Shown piece by piece: positions 34,925-46,050 of a DNA stretch of 64,000 nt. Under the pieces are notes generated by a model. It was given only the letters and a program-made list of their open reading frames with translations. It was not told the DNA's origin and searched no databases. A program made the position numbers and the translations under genes. Source of the stretch: Anadara kagoshimensis (Eukaryota > Mollusca > Bivalvia > Arcoida > Arcidae); contig CM037871.1 in NCBI GenBank assembly GCA_021292105.1, positions 58,426,866 through 58,490,865 on the forward strand, written 5' to 3'. Numbering within the stretch: position 1 is the stretch's first letter; each line of letters opens with the position of its first letter.

Positions 34925-35122
34925 AATCAAAAAAACACTTATCCATGTCCAAATCACAATGAAGAAGCAAAGCAAAAACTTTGGAATCGAGATGTTAGAT
35001 CAGACATCTAAACGTCCACTAAGGAAGTGAGGCTGCGCGCTCTGGAAGGTTGAGCACCTCCTGTTTAGCTAGCTACACCCGCCACGTGTGTTATGAAAAT
35101 TGTGTGAAAGGTACATGAAACT
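34925..35122 (-). mobile_element. Penelope-like element 3' end
   Basis: AAAAACACTTATCCATGTCC, AAATCACAATGAAGAAGCAA, TCCACTAAGGAAGTGAGGCT, GAGCACCTCCTGTTTAGCTA, GCTACACCCGCCACGTGTGT and TTGTGTGAAAGGTACATG. Sits only about 50 bp from the previous copy. Confidence 0.85.
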
Positions 35123-36929
35123 TTTTGTGCGAGCTAAAGTTCAGAAAGGTTGTTTGAATTCTTGTCACGTATTTCAAATGTCGTATTTCCAATGTTTGAT
35201 ACAATTGGGAATATATGGGGACAGTGACAAGCAACTTACGTATATGCGAAAACTGATTGTTCCTAAGGTAATTCAACTAATACATAAACTTTCATCACTG
35301 TGTACTAGTATATTGCGTACGAGTAAAGATAATTTGTTTAAGAGTTGTTCTGGACCTAAATGCTGACATAATTCTCTACTTGACTTGCACATGTGTTTGC
35401 TATATACAGTAAACAGTATTTGCTGTTTTACAAATGTACATCAATTGGTGCACCACGCGCCTTCTATCAAAATAGCGCCAGTAAACGGATCAGGCAAACA
35501 ATCTGAATAACATTCTTTAAAAATGTTGACGGGCTCAGACATCTTTTTGTCCGTATATTTATATCGAACCAGCGAACCTGTTTATTCTCACGATAAGAAA
35601 AGAAATAAAATACCATATATTGATGATTTAATAGCCACATCTACCCGAAAGGCCGAACGAATCAAACATATTTGACATAAAGAATTAACCCTTATAAGAG
35701 CTTTTTTTGCTTAATGTTAGCTTTGATCCATTCATGCATGTACCGCGTGGACTTTTCCTATCGTTCATCAACCTTTGGTTGGGAAGGTTTATCTTTAAAA
35801 TATATAAACCTGTTATTAAATCATTTAATAGGTTTCGTGGTTCGGAAGGAATGTAATTATGTCCAAAATACTTTGATAGATAACAATAAGTTACAGAGTA
35901 CTATTGATCAACTGTTCTGATTCGTTATTTCTACGAGTTGACTATCAGATAGATGAACTCTGTTATGTAATTAACAAAAACCAGTTCAATACATTAGTTA
36001 TGTTCTTTAACCTTCGCTGTTTTTAAATAAACACATATTTCACTTGACACTCCGTCAACAAAATGTTTTAAATGAAGTTTATTTTTCATTTGTTACTTTA
36101 AAACAATATAATATTAATAAATAATGAAACAGTAAAGTTCTTAAATTTGTTGAGCAATTGATCTCTATCACAGTTGATAGTTTTTGGAGATGTTCCAATT
36201 TTTGGTCAATATGAAGAAGTGTAAAAATATTATAGCTTTCAAAATTATAAGACTTTAAAGTAAGATGTTCTGAATCTTTGATGGATCAGACCCGCATCTT
36301 ACATAAAGCAAATAAATATCGTTGGAAGGATTGGAAGTGATCTTTCCTGATGATAATTTAATTGATCTAATGTTCATGGAATATAAAATTAAGGTTATAT
36401 TTTAAGCCTATTCATATCTTCTGAACTGCTCAATTGGGTATATTTTCATTTCCTTGTTGAATGTTCACATTTTGAACTAAATTTGCCATGTTTTCAACGT
36501 TTTACTTAGTTTTTTATTATGATTTAAACATTGCATAGCATGTTTTGTTTTAATTCTAAGTTGATGTAGATTTTAACCTTATCTTCCATAGCCGTCAGAA
36601 ACCAAAGATGGTTTTAGTGCCCCCTTTGGTGCATTTTGGGCAGTTTGTATATTCAATGGCCACCAAAAACCAACGATAATTTTCATGACCGACCTTAGGT
36701 GTATATTTGGTTCTTTCTTTTTACATAAAACTGTTATGTGTATAAACAACTATTGTCAGTAAAGGTTAATTTTACAGTAAGCTATCTGTATCTTGTTTTA
36801 TACCGGTAAGGTACCTCTAGTCCATAGAGGTCTATCGCTTTAGAAACTACTTAGATGTATTTAAGATTTCATGATTATTTTTAATTTTTCATTTTGTTAT
36901 TTGACCGTGCTGAATCTCGAATCGCGAGA
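35123..36929. other. Non-coding stretch
   Basis: Frames at 35100-35366 and 35714-35920 (+) have no recognisable domain. At 36590-36720 two loosely similar segments (AGAAACCAAAGATGGTTTTA.. / AAAAACCAACGATAATTTTC..) suggest a faint duplication. Confidence 0.4.
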
Positions 36930-38151
36930 AATTTATATGATGAAAAAACACACATTCACACTTGCTTGATGGATGTATTTGTGAATGCGTTTTGTTTTCT
37001 TTTTGTTGTAAATTAAAATACCAATAACCAATTTAAATTTAAAGACATTTTATTTGTTTCTATTACCTCTGCCAAAACAGTTTCGAATACTCGATACAAG
37101 AAAGGCACCATTATCAAAAATCTCAGAAATAATTATAATCTCGATTCTATTTTAATATAACTTCCACAGTTCGTAAAAACACCAACGTTTTTATTCTGGA
37201 CAAAACGTCGATTGAAATGGTAAATATTAGTTTAAAATATCACCATCGCGTTAGAAAAACACATTTCCAAGTGACTTCAAACACAGTGTGTCTGTATTTA
37301 TGGTGTTTTTTCCAAAGGTTTCTTTGTAAAACTATTACAATTAATATCGGTATTTAGAAAGTTGAAATCTCATTAAAGCAGTGATTTATTATCTCTTTAA
37401 AGTCAAATCTCATTCATAAATATCCAAATGTCAATGATCTGTAACATTTTTGTAAAACATTTTATGTCTTTGATAGTTGAAAATTACATTTTATGTAACA
37501 AGGTTTAGGTATCGTTAATAAAATAAAAATCTTGATTCTAGAAAAAAAAATTCGATTAAAATGGTAAATATTAGATTCAAAATATCATCATTGCGTTCGA
37601 AAAACATTTTCAAATGACTTCAAACACAGTGTTTCTGTATTAAATACATATGGGATTTTTCCAGAGGTTTCTGTTTAAAGCCACCAATTTTGGTATTTAG
37701 ACAGTTGAAAGCGCATTAAAGCAGTAATTTATTGTCTTCTTAAAGTCAAATCTCATTCATCAATATCCAAATGTCAATTAGCTGTAACATTTTCGTAACA
37801 TGTCCTATGCCTTTGATAGTTAAGACAATCTTTTGATGTATGTAGTTAAAAAATAATTATAGCAAGCTAAATAAACAGGAGGTGATTACCCTTCCAGAAA
37901 AACACACTTTCAAGGGACTTCAAACACAGTGTTTCTGTATTTATGGGATGTTTCCAAAGGTTTCTGTTTAAAGCCACAAATATCGGTATTTAGAAAGTTG
38001 AAATCTCCTCTAAGCAGTAATTAGTTATCTTCTAAAGTCAAATCTCATGCATCAATATCAAATTGTCAATGAACTTTAACAGTTTCGTGATTTCTTATGT
38101 CTTTGATAGCTAAGATTATCTTTTGATGTCTGTAGTTAAAAATAATGATAA
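36930..38151 (+). repeat. Three-unit tandem repeat, about 370-450 bp each
   Basis: Units near 37070, 37520 and 37895 share GACTTCAAACACAGTGTTTC, TGTATTTATGG, AGGTTTCTGTTTAAAGCCAC, TAAAGTCAAATCTCATTCAT, CAATATCCAAATGTCAAT and CTTTGATAGTTAAGA. A fourth, more distant unit lies at 40310-40745. A PLE scrap (AATAAACAGGAGGTGATTAC, CCTTCCAG at 37864-37897) sits between units 2 and 3. Confidence 0.75.
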
Positions 38152-38289
38152 CTGGCTACCTACACAGGAGGTGCTTACTCTTCCCGACAACCCGGTCCTA
38201 TTTACATGGTTAAAATTCATGTGTTTTACCTTATTTTTCAGTTTCAAAGTCGGATATTGGACATGGATTAGTTTGTTTCTTTTTGATTG
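38152..38289 (+). mobile_element. Penelope-like element 3' end
   Basis: CTGGCTACCTACACAGGAGG, TGCTTACTCTTCCCG, CAACCCGGTCCTATTT and TTCATGTGTTTTACC, then GGACATGGATTAGTTTGTTT, CTTTTTGATT. Terminal fragment in plus orientation. Confidence 0.75.
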
Positions 38290-39190
38290 ATACATCTTAC
38301 TATGTTTTTAATACTTTTAACACCCTCTGTCATTTAGTGGAAACACATGTCTTACAGTGGTTATCATTTATTATTGGCATCAAAGGCAAAATGGAAAACA
38401 GGTAGAATACTTAATGTTACAATAAGTATATATTTAAATGAAATTCAAATCCGATATGTACTACAAGTAAACAGCAAGCGTCTGCTGTCCGGAGAACAGC
38501 GCTACAAGTTCGACTCAAGATAAAATTATACTGTGGGCAAGGACACGCAGCTTGATCAAAATAACTGTTAATTACACTTTTATTAGTAGCACATTCATTG
38601 ATTTCCTAATTTTGTTTACTTCATTATCAACTTTAATTAAGTTTTGTGCAACTAGACCCAGATATTGTAAATGAAATGGAAATCTTTCACGTTGATAAGG
38701 TTTGTTATCAAAATATCTCTTGTTTGTTATTCTTGCCCCTTTTTACAATTCAATTGTGTATCGAAAAGCTTCAAATTAAATTTTCTATTTAATTCGGATT
38801 CATCCGAAAATATACAAGTGTCATATTCCAGAAAAATATATCAATTTTGTCTTTTTATCCAATGCGTGTTTTCTTACCTGCGGCAAAATGTTATTACTTC
38901 CATTTTTCAAACAGGCTCAAAACATTGTATCACTATGACACCACCAATGTTAAAATTTTTAAAAAAAATGAAGGAACAATTACCATTTGGAATTCCCTGG
39001 AATAATTTCGATTAACAATTTTTACCGAACGTATCAAGATAGACTATTTCTTTTTAAAAATTATAATGACCTCCGTTAAAAATTACATGTTTTTGAAGAC
39101 AGTGAAATATACCTTAACGGTAGATGTTATATATTGATTGCATGTCTTAGATATTAAACAATATTTATGTCTAAAAAGCTCATCCAATCT
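38290..39190. other. Non-coding stretch
   Basis: The 114-codon frame at 38671-39015 (+) shows no domain, signal peptide or splice support. 38320-38400 resembles part of the block at 42690-42770. Confidence 0.4.
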
Positions 39191-39197
39191 AACCAGT

Positions 39198-39410
39198 AAA
39201 AGTGGTCTTTATGGGCAGTTGGCCTTTATATACAGGTTCAAATAATAATAATAATAATAAGGAACAATAAGATACATTTTAATTACCTTTATAAACAGGT
39301 GGCCTTTATATAGAGGTTCAAATAATATAAAAAAAGAACAACGAGAATTCAATTTTACTAACCTTCATAAGCAATAGTCACTTATTTAGAGGTGGTCTTT
39401 AAGGGTAGTT
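39198..39410 (+). repeat. Three-unit repeat, period about 90 bp, with ATA microsatellite
   Basis: GTGGTCTTTATGGGCAGTTG / GGTGGCCTTTATATAGAGGT / GGTGGTCTTTAAGGGTAGTT mark the units. (AAT)n lies at 39239-39260. Confidence 0.6.
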
Positions 39411-39459
39411 TAGACTGTACATCGATTTATCGATTACGCTCTGCTAAATTCATTTTTAT

Positions 39460-39935
39460 TTCATCATATTAGAAAATTTAATCCGATTTCAAGCATTTTT
39501 CAAAACTTATTATTCCAACGGCATACATTGTTTATACCTAAAGTGTCAATGAACCTGATAATCTGTGAAGATTACCATAAGTTACCTGATGTTAAATAAA
39601 TAATGATCGATATACATATAGATTATCTCATACATTTTTTCAGTCATCTAGTGCAACCATGTGTCTTAATCTGGTCTTCTCTTATTGTCACCTTTTCTAA
39701 ATTAATACGATCCAAACAATATTACAAGATTTACTTTATTTATGTTACAGCACTGAATATGCAAATGAAATAAAATATGTAGTTCTTCGACATTAAAAAA
39801 GAAAACAACAAACTATTGTTAAAGGAACAATTTTCAAAGACAATACACTTTTGATGTACACGTGGCATTATGTTTTTGTCTAAGAGAAACCTAAAGAAAT
39901 TGCACAAACCTCTTGAAATTATAATGGTGAATGAA
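39460..39935 (+). repeat. Duplicated block B, left copy
   Basis: Matches 42510-43005: ATTAGAAAATT, TAATCCGATTT, AGTGTCAATGAACCT / ATCTCAATGAACCT, CATATAGATTA, CTGAATATGCAAATGAA / CTGAATGTGCAAATGAA, TTTTCAAAGA.A.A..GCA and AAACCTCTTGAAATT / AAACCTCTCGAAATT. Degenerate; non-coding. Confidence 0.65.
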
Positions 39936-40189
39936 TGCAAATAACGTGGGTTTTATTGTATCTTTTTTAATTTAAAGAAAAAATCGTTGAAAGAGAATTT
40001 AGCAACCTTATATTTCGGCCTTGCTAAGTATTAATTTTTGTTGACATTTAACTCCATGGTATTTACTAAACCACGATTAAGCGAAACTATTTCTACACGA
40101 ACATTTGTGATTTTACAGTATGTTTTTGACCAAGTTAAATCGCAAATTACAAGTTATCAACACTTTTAATATAAAAAACGAAAAAGTAT

Positions 40190-40745
40190 GTTATGAGTAA
40201 CACACATTCATTTTCGCTTAATGGAATCGTCTGTGAATGCATTTTGTTTAAAAATCAATAAAATATCAAGAACTAGTTTGAACTCTTTAAATTTTTAATT
40301 AGTTATGTTGTATCTGCCTATAAAGTTTCGGAAACTCGATATAACAAAGGCACCATTACCATAAATCTCAGAAAGGTAATCTCGACTTAATATAACTGCC
40401 GCAGTTCGTAAAACACCAAAAGCTTTGATTCTGGATAAGCTTAAGATCAAAACGATAAATATTACTTTAAAATATCATCAACGCGTTAGAAAAACACATT
40501 CAATGGATGTCAAACTTTAACGGATTTCAACTATAATGTTCCTGTATTTATGGATTTTCCCAAGGTTTCTGTTAACAATCATCAATATGGATATTTAAAA
40601 AGTTAAAATCTCATTAAAGCAAAAATTAATGGGTTTAAGTCCAATCTCATACATTGCTACAAAAAAAGTCAGTGAACTTAAGAATTTTTAACTCTATTGA
40701 TAGTAAAGAATAACCTTCGATGCCAGTAGTTAAATAATGTTGATA
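40190..40745 (+). repeat. Right copy of block A (distant unit of the 36.9-38.1 kb repeat)
   Basis: AACACACATTCA, TGTGAATGCATTTTGTTT, AGGCACCATTACCATAAATC, TCAGAAA, AAATATCATCAACGCGTTAG, AAAAACACATT and AATCTCATTAAAGCA match 36940-37400. With block B it supports one old duplication of about 3.1 kb. Confidence 0.65.
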
Positions 40746-40937
40746 TACATTTAGATAATGCTCTTTTTAACAGCCCTGTCATCGAAACAAATATCTTTAT
40801 CTTACTTAAATTCACAGCACATTTTGTTATTTGCTATTTATAGTTTGTTTTATAATTCACTCTTGTGCTTTGTGCAACTTTGCCCGGGTTCTATGTCCAT
40901 AAAACAAGACCAAGATCAAAGCGTTCCAAGTTTCCAA

Positions 40938-41305
40938 GGTTGTACTACGAAGTAGGCTGCTTCCAAATAAATTGTTGACTCAGGGATATTGCAAGCCTGG
41001 GCTTATCAAGGCCCTCAAAATTTTATGGCCGTCATCACAGTTTAGATGACAAGTAGTTTGATGTCTCTGTGTCCAGGATAGCCCTGGATACATTTGACGT
41101 CTCATAGTTCCATGTTCCTTTCACACATTTTTGATTACACACGTGGCGGGTGTAGCTAGCCAAACAGGAGGTGCTTACCCTTCCAGAGCAACTGGTTTCA
41201 CTTCCCTGGTGGAAGTTCACGTGTCTAACCTAACTTGTCATTTCGAAAGTTTTTACTTTGCTTCTGGATTGTGATTCGGATATGAATTAGTATGTTTGTT
41301 TTGAT
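40938..41305 (+). mobile_element. Penelope-like element 3' end, well preserved
   Basis: From C-terminal coding (GTTGTACTACGAAGTAGGCT, ATTGTTGACTCAGGGATATT, GATGTCTCTGTGTCCAGGAT) through the 3' UTR (CACACGTGGCGGGTGTAGCT, CAGGAGGTGCTTACCCTTCC, TTCACGTGTCTAACCTAACT) to the terminus (GAATTAGTATGTTTGTTTTG). The open frame 41035-41220 (-) is its antisense shadow. Confidence 0.9.
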
Positions 41306-42509
41306 TATTATTAAAACGCGTCTGTCGTACTTACTTTTTATTATCCGGAGATGTACTGGAAAACTTGAATTTCTCGAAAAAAAAATACATTATATGTGTA
41401 TAAACATTTAAGGTTTTAATTTCACTTTGAATGCTGTCATCGAGGTATGACTGCATCAGCTCACGTTCAAAGTTTACATAAATTGCTTCGCGATTCATTT
41501 ACTTTGAACGTTCAATCCTTATGTTTACATTATTTTTACCCACGAAAGGGTATTATTTATTTTCTGAAAGTCGATGTATTATTGTGGTTAAAACACTTAA
41601 AGCGAGATAACTCTTGTTGTAGAACCATATAAAGAGAACAGCCATATTGATTGGCGACCGTAAAAACATAGTTCCGTAAAACACTTTTGAAAATTAAATT
41701 CTTTTTCTCTTTTTTCGCTAAACAATAATCTGTTTGGTAAGATATTACTATGAATATAACTATTTAGTCGAATAACAAACAGTTGTTCATAATTCAGTAA
41801 TTTGAATGTGGTCTCCTCGGACTCACTAATTTTTTTCACTTCGTATCTTTACAGCCAATTGAAAATGGTCATAAATCATTAAAAATTATTTTGAAATAAA
41901 AAGACAACAAATTTTGGTTTTTATTATTGTTTTATTTTTAATTTTCAAATTATTTTCAAAATTGGTGCAGTATGACAAATTTCTACGTTTGTTACCGCTC
42001 GTAAAGAACGTCCCTGCAGTCGCCGGATAGATTTATGATTGAACCCGTAGGAAAATATAAATGAATAAGTAGTTCCTTGGTGGTATGTATATCTACACCA
42101 TTCGCTGTACATCGAAAGCGGATTAGCTAAAGACATTAACTGACGTAACGTCACAGAGCGCGCGACACACTGCTGTCATCGAAAAATTAACGCAATGGTT
42201 CAAAAGCGATTCAAATAAGGCAATGCATTTGTAATGTAAACATATTCCAGTGAATAAATTTATTTCTTTTTATTGCCTTGGACATATTGTCACTGATAAT
42301 GTGTAACAGATGCGCCTAAACAATCACCTTGACGACACCCATTCTTAAATTTAAAAAAATGGAAAAGAATAAACCATTTTAAATACTAAGAATTGGTCAT
42401 TTCGATCAATACTTTTCGCTGGAGATTTATATCTATTGTTGGCATTTCTTTTAGGTAAGGTTTTAATCAACATATATGTATACATTTACATCCTGCTACG
42501 ATCGGATTT
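41306..42509. other. Non-coding stretch with an unidentified GC-richer patch
   Basis: 41970-42180 is GC-richer (GCGCGCGACACACTGCTGTC; TGACGTAACGTCA) and carries a 69-codon minus frame (41945-42154) with no recognisable domain. It might be a promoter-like or transposon patch; no firm call. A small inverted repeat, ACGTTCAAAGT..ACTTTGAACGT, lies at 41463-41509. Confidence 0.35.
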
Positions 42510-43005
42510 ATTTGATCACATTAGAAAATTAAAAACATAATCCGATTTAAACATTTTTTAATTTGTTTTCTCTGTTGCATTGATTGTTAAAACCCATAAT
42601 CTCAATGAACCTAAAACTCGTTGAAGAATAACATAAGATATCTGTAGTTAAGTAAATAATGATATTCATATAGATTAACTTTCTATACCACCTCCCTGTA
42701 CCATCAAGTGGAAACACGTGTCTTCACATTGTGATTATTTCAGTATTGTCACCATTGGTAAATTAACATGATACAAAACAATCTTTTTCAGAATTATTGT
42801 CTTTGTATTTTGGAACTGAATGTGCAAATGAAGTTAAAACTTCCTTCTTCGATGTAAAAGTAAAACTAGAAAACAACTCACTGTAGTTAAAATAACGGTT
42901 TTCAAAGATACAGTGCATTTTTATATACACGCGTCAGCATTGTTTTGCTTTTCTATGTGACATCTTAATTAACTACAGAAACCTCTCGAAATTCATATCC
43001 TCTGT
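42510..43005 (+). repeat. Duplicated block B, right copy
   Basis: Pairs with 39460-39935, offset about 3.05 kb, in the same orientation. Confidence 0.65.
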
Positions 43006-43043
43006 TTTTAAGTATTATGTTAGTCTATGAATATAAATAATAT

Positions 43044-43143
43044 AGGGTTATTGAACTGATATTGTGAAATATTGTCCCGAGTTAACTCGACAAGTTTCGA
43101 GTCAACGGGTGACAATATTTCATAATAGCGGTTCAATAACCCT
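43044..43143. mobile_element. Foldback (palindromic) MITE, 100 bp
   Basis: AGGGTTATTGAAC and, inside, TGAAATATTGTC and GAGTTAACTCG are mirrored by CGAGTCAACGGGTGACAATA, TTTCATAATAGCGGTTCAAT and AACCCT, with only a 7-base loop. A few mismatches. Confidence 0.8.
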
Positions 43144-43356
43144 TTTGTTACATAGCAAAATAAATTTCGTTTACCTCCGTCAAATATTTCATCTAAAATA
43201 ACATTCTGTCATACAATGCATAAATATTACACTTTGTCGTACAATACAAATATATTATTTTGTAAATGGATATAAGAACTGGTGCAATATATCAACAACA
43301 TAGCGATGACAATAAAATAAAAATATTATGAAAATGGTTAAAGAATAAGAAACATA

Positions 43357-44368
43357 ATCAAAAACAAACATACTAATCCATTTCCGAATCACAATCCAGA
43401 AGCAAAGTAAAAACTTTGGAACTGACAAGTTAGGTTAGACACGTGAACTTCCACCAGGGGAGTGAGGCCGGGTGCTCCGGAAGGGTAAGCACCTCCTGTT
43501 TAGTTAGCTACACCCGCCACGTGTGTAACCAAATTGTGTGAAAGGAACATGGAACTACGAGACGTCAAATGTATCCAACGCAATCCTGGACACAGAGACA
43601 TCAAACTTATCAACAATACTGTGATGACGGCCATAAAACTTTTTGAGGGCCTTGATAAGCATAGGCTTGCAATATCCCTGAGTCAACAATTTATTTGCAA
43701 GCAGCCTACTTCGTTGTGCAAAATCCCCGTAGTGGGAACAAGCTCTACCATAGCGTATTAATTGGGAAACAAATACACCATAAGCAGGAGAAGCAGGTAT
43801 ATTGCTGCATAAAAAAGGAAAGTTGACAATAGAAAAATTGAAGTCATCACGTTTGTCATAAAGTTTCAAATGTAGCCTTTCCTGTGCGTCATAATTCCGG
43901 TATAAGTCTAAATATGAAGCAGAACATGAGGAATCAGTCGTTTCTTTTATTTCAAGCTCACTAGGAGAGATGACATTTACATAGTCTCCAAATTTAGGAT
44001 TGTCAAGAGACAGAACGTCATCTTTTATATCTGTATGTTGAGTTGAATGATTTGGCGACAGTTTTCTCTCCAGATTTAACAAGGTTCTGCATAAATTCTG
44101 CTTCGTAAGAATAAAGAAACAAATCAGCAAGCAATGGTGCACAATTTGTACCCATTGGTATACCGATTGTTTGCTGAAAAACTATATTACCAAACACAAC
44201 AAATATGTTATCTATCAAAAACTCCAACATTTTGTTGATGGTATCTTCAGTATATTTTTGTTTGGAATCCGTATGGTGCTTGACAAAATAACCAGAATCC
44301 CTGTTCAGCACCAGATATTTGTATCTTGGCTTACCGTTTTTGTAGAAGAAAGACAAGTGAATAATTTA
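43357..44368 (-). mobile_element. Penelope-like element, 3' half, best-preserved minus copy
   Basis: The terminus starts at 43357 (AAACAAACATACTAATCC). The 3' UTR has GACACGTGAACTTCCACCAG and GCTACACCCGCCACGTGTGT. The coding end at 43555 is a stop shortly after SRIALD. Reading back, the C-terminal 150 residues are open: FGDYVNVISPSELEIKETTD, LYDKRDDFNFSIVNFPFLCS, NIPASPAYGVFVSQLIRYGR, KFYGRHHSIVDKFDV. The palm lies in a different frame (44018-44356) with FIDNIFVVFGNIVF-like (here FLIDN) and GIPMGTNCAPLLADLFLYSY. Upstream RT is missing; ends near 44368. The stop directly after the thumb, with no GIY-YIG domain, suggests a PLE family without a C-terminal endonuclease. Confidence 0.9.
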
Positions 44369-44689
44369 AACTTAGAAATTTTGAAAACGCCAAATTGCTT
44401 ATCATCTCCGCGTTTTATTTGATTTGATTTGATTTTGGCACCGTTGATCTAGTCGGTCAAATTGCAATCTTCAATATGCACTTATAAGTGCATACTGTAG
44501 CAGACAACTCGACACTAAAATCCATCGGACTTTGGATGGTTTGCTCTTAACACTCAATTTTCTAGTAAGCGGACAACAGGAAAGACAACAGCAACAAAAA
44601 GTTACTTTCGTGAAAGTCTATACAAAAACCCAGGGTAATTTAAATTAATGTACAGGATACTCACAACAATTAGTGTAAGTTTATTTCTT
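44369..44689. other. Non-coding stretch
   Basis: TTTGATTTGATTTGATTT at about 44418 is a short simple repeat. ATATGCACTTATAAGTGCATA at 44476 is a small palindrome. Nothing else. Confidence 0.5.
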
Positions 44690-45375
44690 GGGGATAAAGG
44701 TTCATTTAACAAACAAATAATAAATATTTGTACATCAACATTTTTATTTATCTTGAATTATACATCGTCATTGTTACATAAACATGACAAAGTCATAACC
44801 ATCGTTTTACATCAGTTAAATGTGTTTTCCTCTTATGACGTATATACTGCCGTCAAAAAAAACTATATACTTTACATGACAATATCCTTTAACAAAACAC
44901 TCAAATTCTATTTTTTTTTTAACAAAAACGTAAACAATCATAAAAACCATACAAGTCCATGTTCAGATGCTCAATTAATGAATAAGTTAAACATTATTTA
45001 TTTAGGTATTAATTCAGCTTTTGGATGAAATCAACGTCATCATTCTATCAGCAACACCCTTTGCCTTGTATACAAATATATATATTGTTTTCTAATGGAT
45101 CTTGAGGATGAAGGCACAATTAACAAACAAATAGCAAATCTTATCTTTGTAAATCAAACAATTCATTTATCGAACAAAATACACCGTCATCGTCACGTAA
45201 ACATGACAAAGTAACAAGTTTTAGAAATGGTTTATGAATCAATCGGACGTGTTTTTCTTTAAATTACGTATAAGCACCCATCCAAATATAATTATACGAG
45301 TTGTTGAATTGCATGACAAAATTATTTAACAAAACATTCCAATTCTATTAAGATGTTTCAAAAATGAAAAAAATG
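44690..45375 (+). repeat. Two-unit direct duplication, about 415 bp offset
   Basis: TTAACAAACAAATA, TACATCGTCATTGTTACATA / TACACCGTCATCGTCACGTA, AACATGACAAAGT, TTTAACAAAACA.TC.AATT, TCTATT. The 126-codon frame at 44648-45028 lies on the first unit and is not kept in the second, so it is taken as chance. Confidence 0.6.
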
Positions 45376-45777
45376 TTCAGTAAATGAAATAATGATTATT
45401 TATGTTATTTTGTCAGATAATCTAAAAATATTCAAAACATAAATCACTTTTTAACTCCATAGGAGTTTTACTTCACAATTGCAGTGAAAATAATGTTTTG
45501 GATTTTACTGACAGTATCAGTGACTGATTTATGTAAATACCGCCAGGACAAGTTATTTCCCTTGTCAGTTAAAAATAGTTTGCCGGGGTCCTCATACATC
45601 AATTATTCAAATAAAATATTCCTTTTGAAATTTTTGCGGTAAAATATGATGCTTACAATTGGGTTGTGATCTAAATATAGTTCATAAACATCTGGTTTTA
45701 AGAGATATTAAATCTAAATCCCGTTGTCATATCTTTTCGTTCCAGAATGAACAATAGTGACGAAAAAGATTTTTCTG
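45376..45777. other. Non-coding stretch
   Basis: Nothing recognised apart from AAGTTATTTCCCTTGTCAGT near 45550, whose loose mirror lies near 46240. Confidence 0.4.
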
Positions 45778-46050
45778 ACAAAAGTTAAGGTATACTCCCT
45801 CACGCAATGCATTTCTTTAGCTAAATTAAGTAAAATATATTTGATAGTGTGGGTATTCTTCAACCTCTTGCATAGCATTGCCTTAGTTAAATTTAGGAAA
45901 ATATATTTGGTCCTTTGGGTATCTTTTTAACCTCTTCAAATAATTTGGTTTCACTATTTTAGTCCAAGCACTACTGATGATGATTGTATTCCGAAACGGC
46001 CATAAATAGTGCTGTAAAATTAAAACTGGTATAATATGTAATACACATTG
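45778..46050 (+). mobile_element. Hammerhead-bearing retrozyme-like repeat
   Basis: Hammerhead at 45966-46013: AGCACTA, CTGATGAT, GATTGTATTC, CGAAAC, GGCC, then ATA where the GTC site should be, and TAGTGCT. The catalytic core is kept but the cleavage site is lost. Upstream body (AAGGTATACTCCCTCACGCA, AAAATATATTTGGTCCTTTG, GGTATCTTTTTAACCTCTTC) has an internal about 70-bp duplication. Confidence 0.75.

Noticed and set aside
38671-39015. 114-codon open frame
   Set aside because: AT-driven composition with no domain; expected by chance at this length in 64 kb.
41945-42154. 69-codon frame in a GC-richer patch
   Set aside because: Looks more protein-like than most but no family recognised and no splice sites that frame an exon convincingly.
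44648-45028. 126-codon open frame
   Set aside because: Lies on a duplicated AT-rich block whose second copy does not keep the frame; low-complexity composition.
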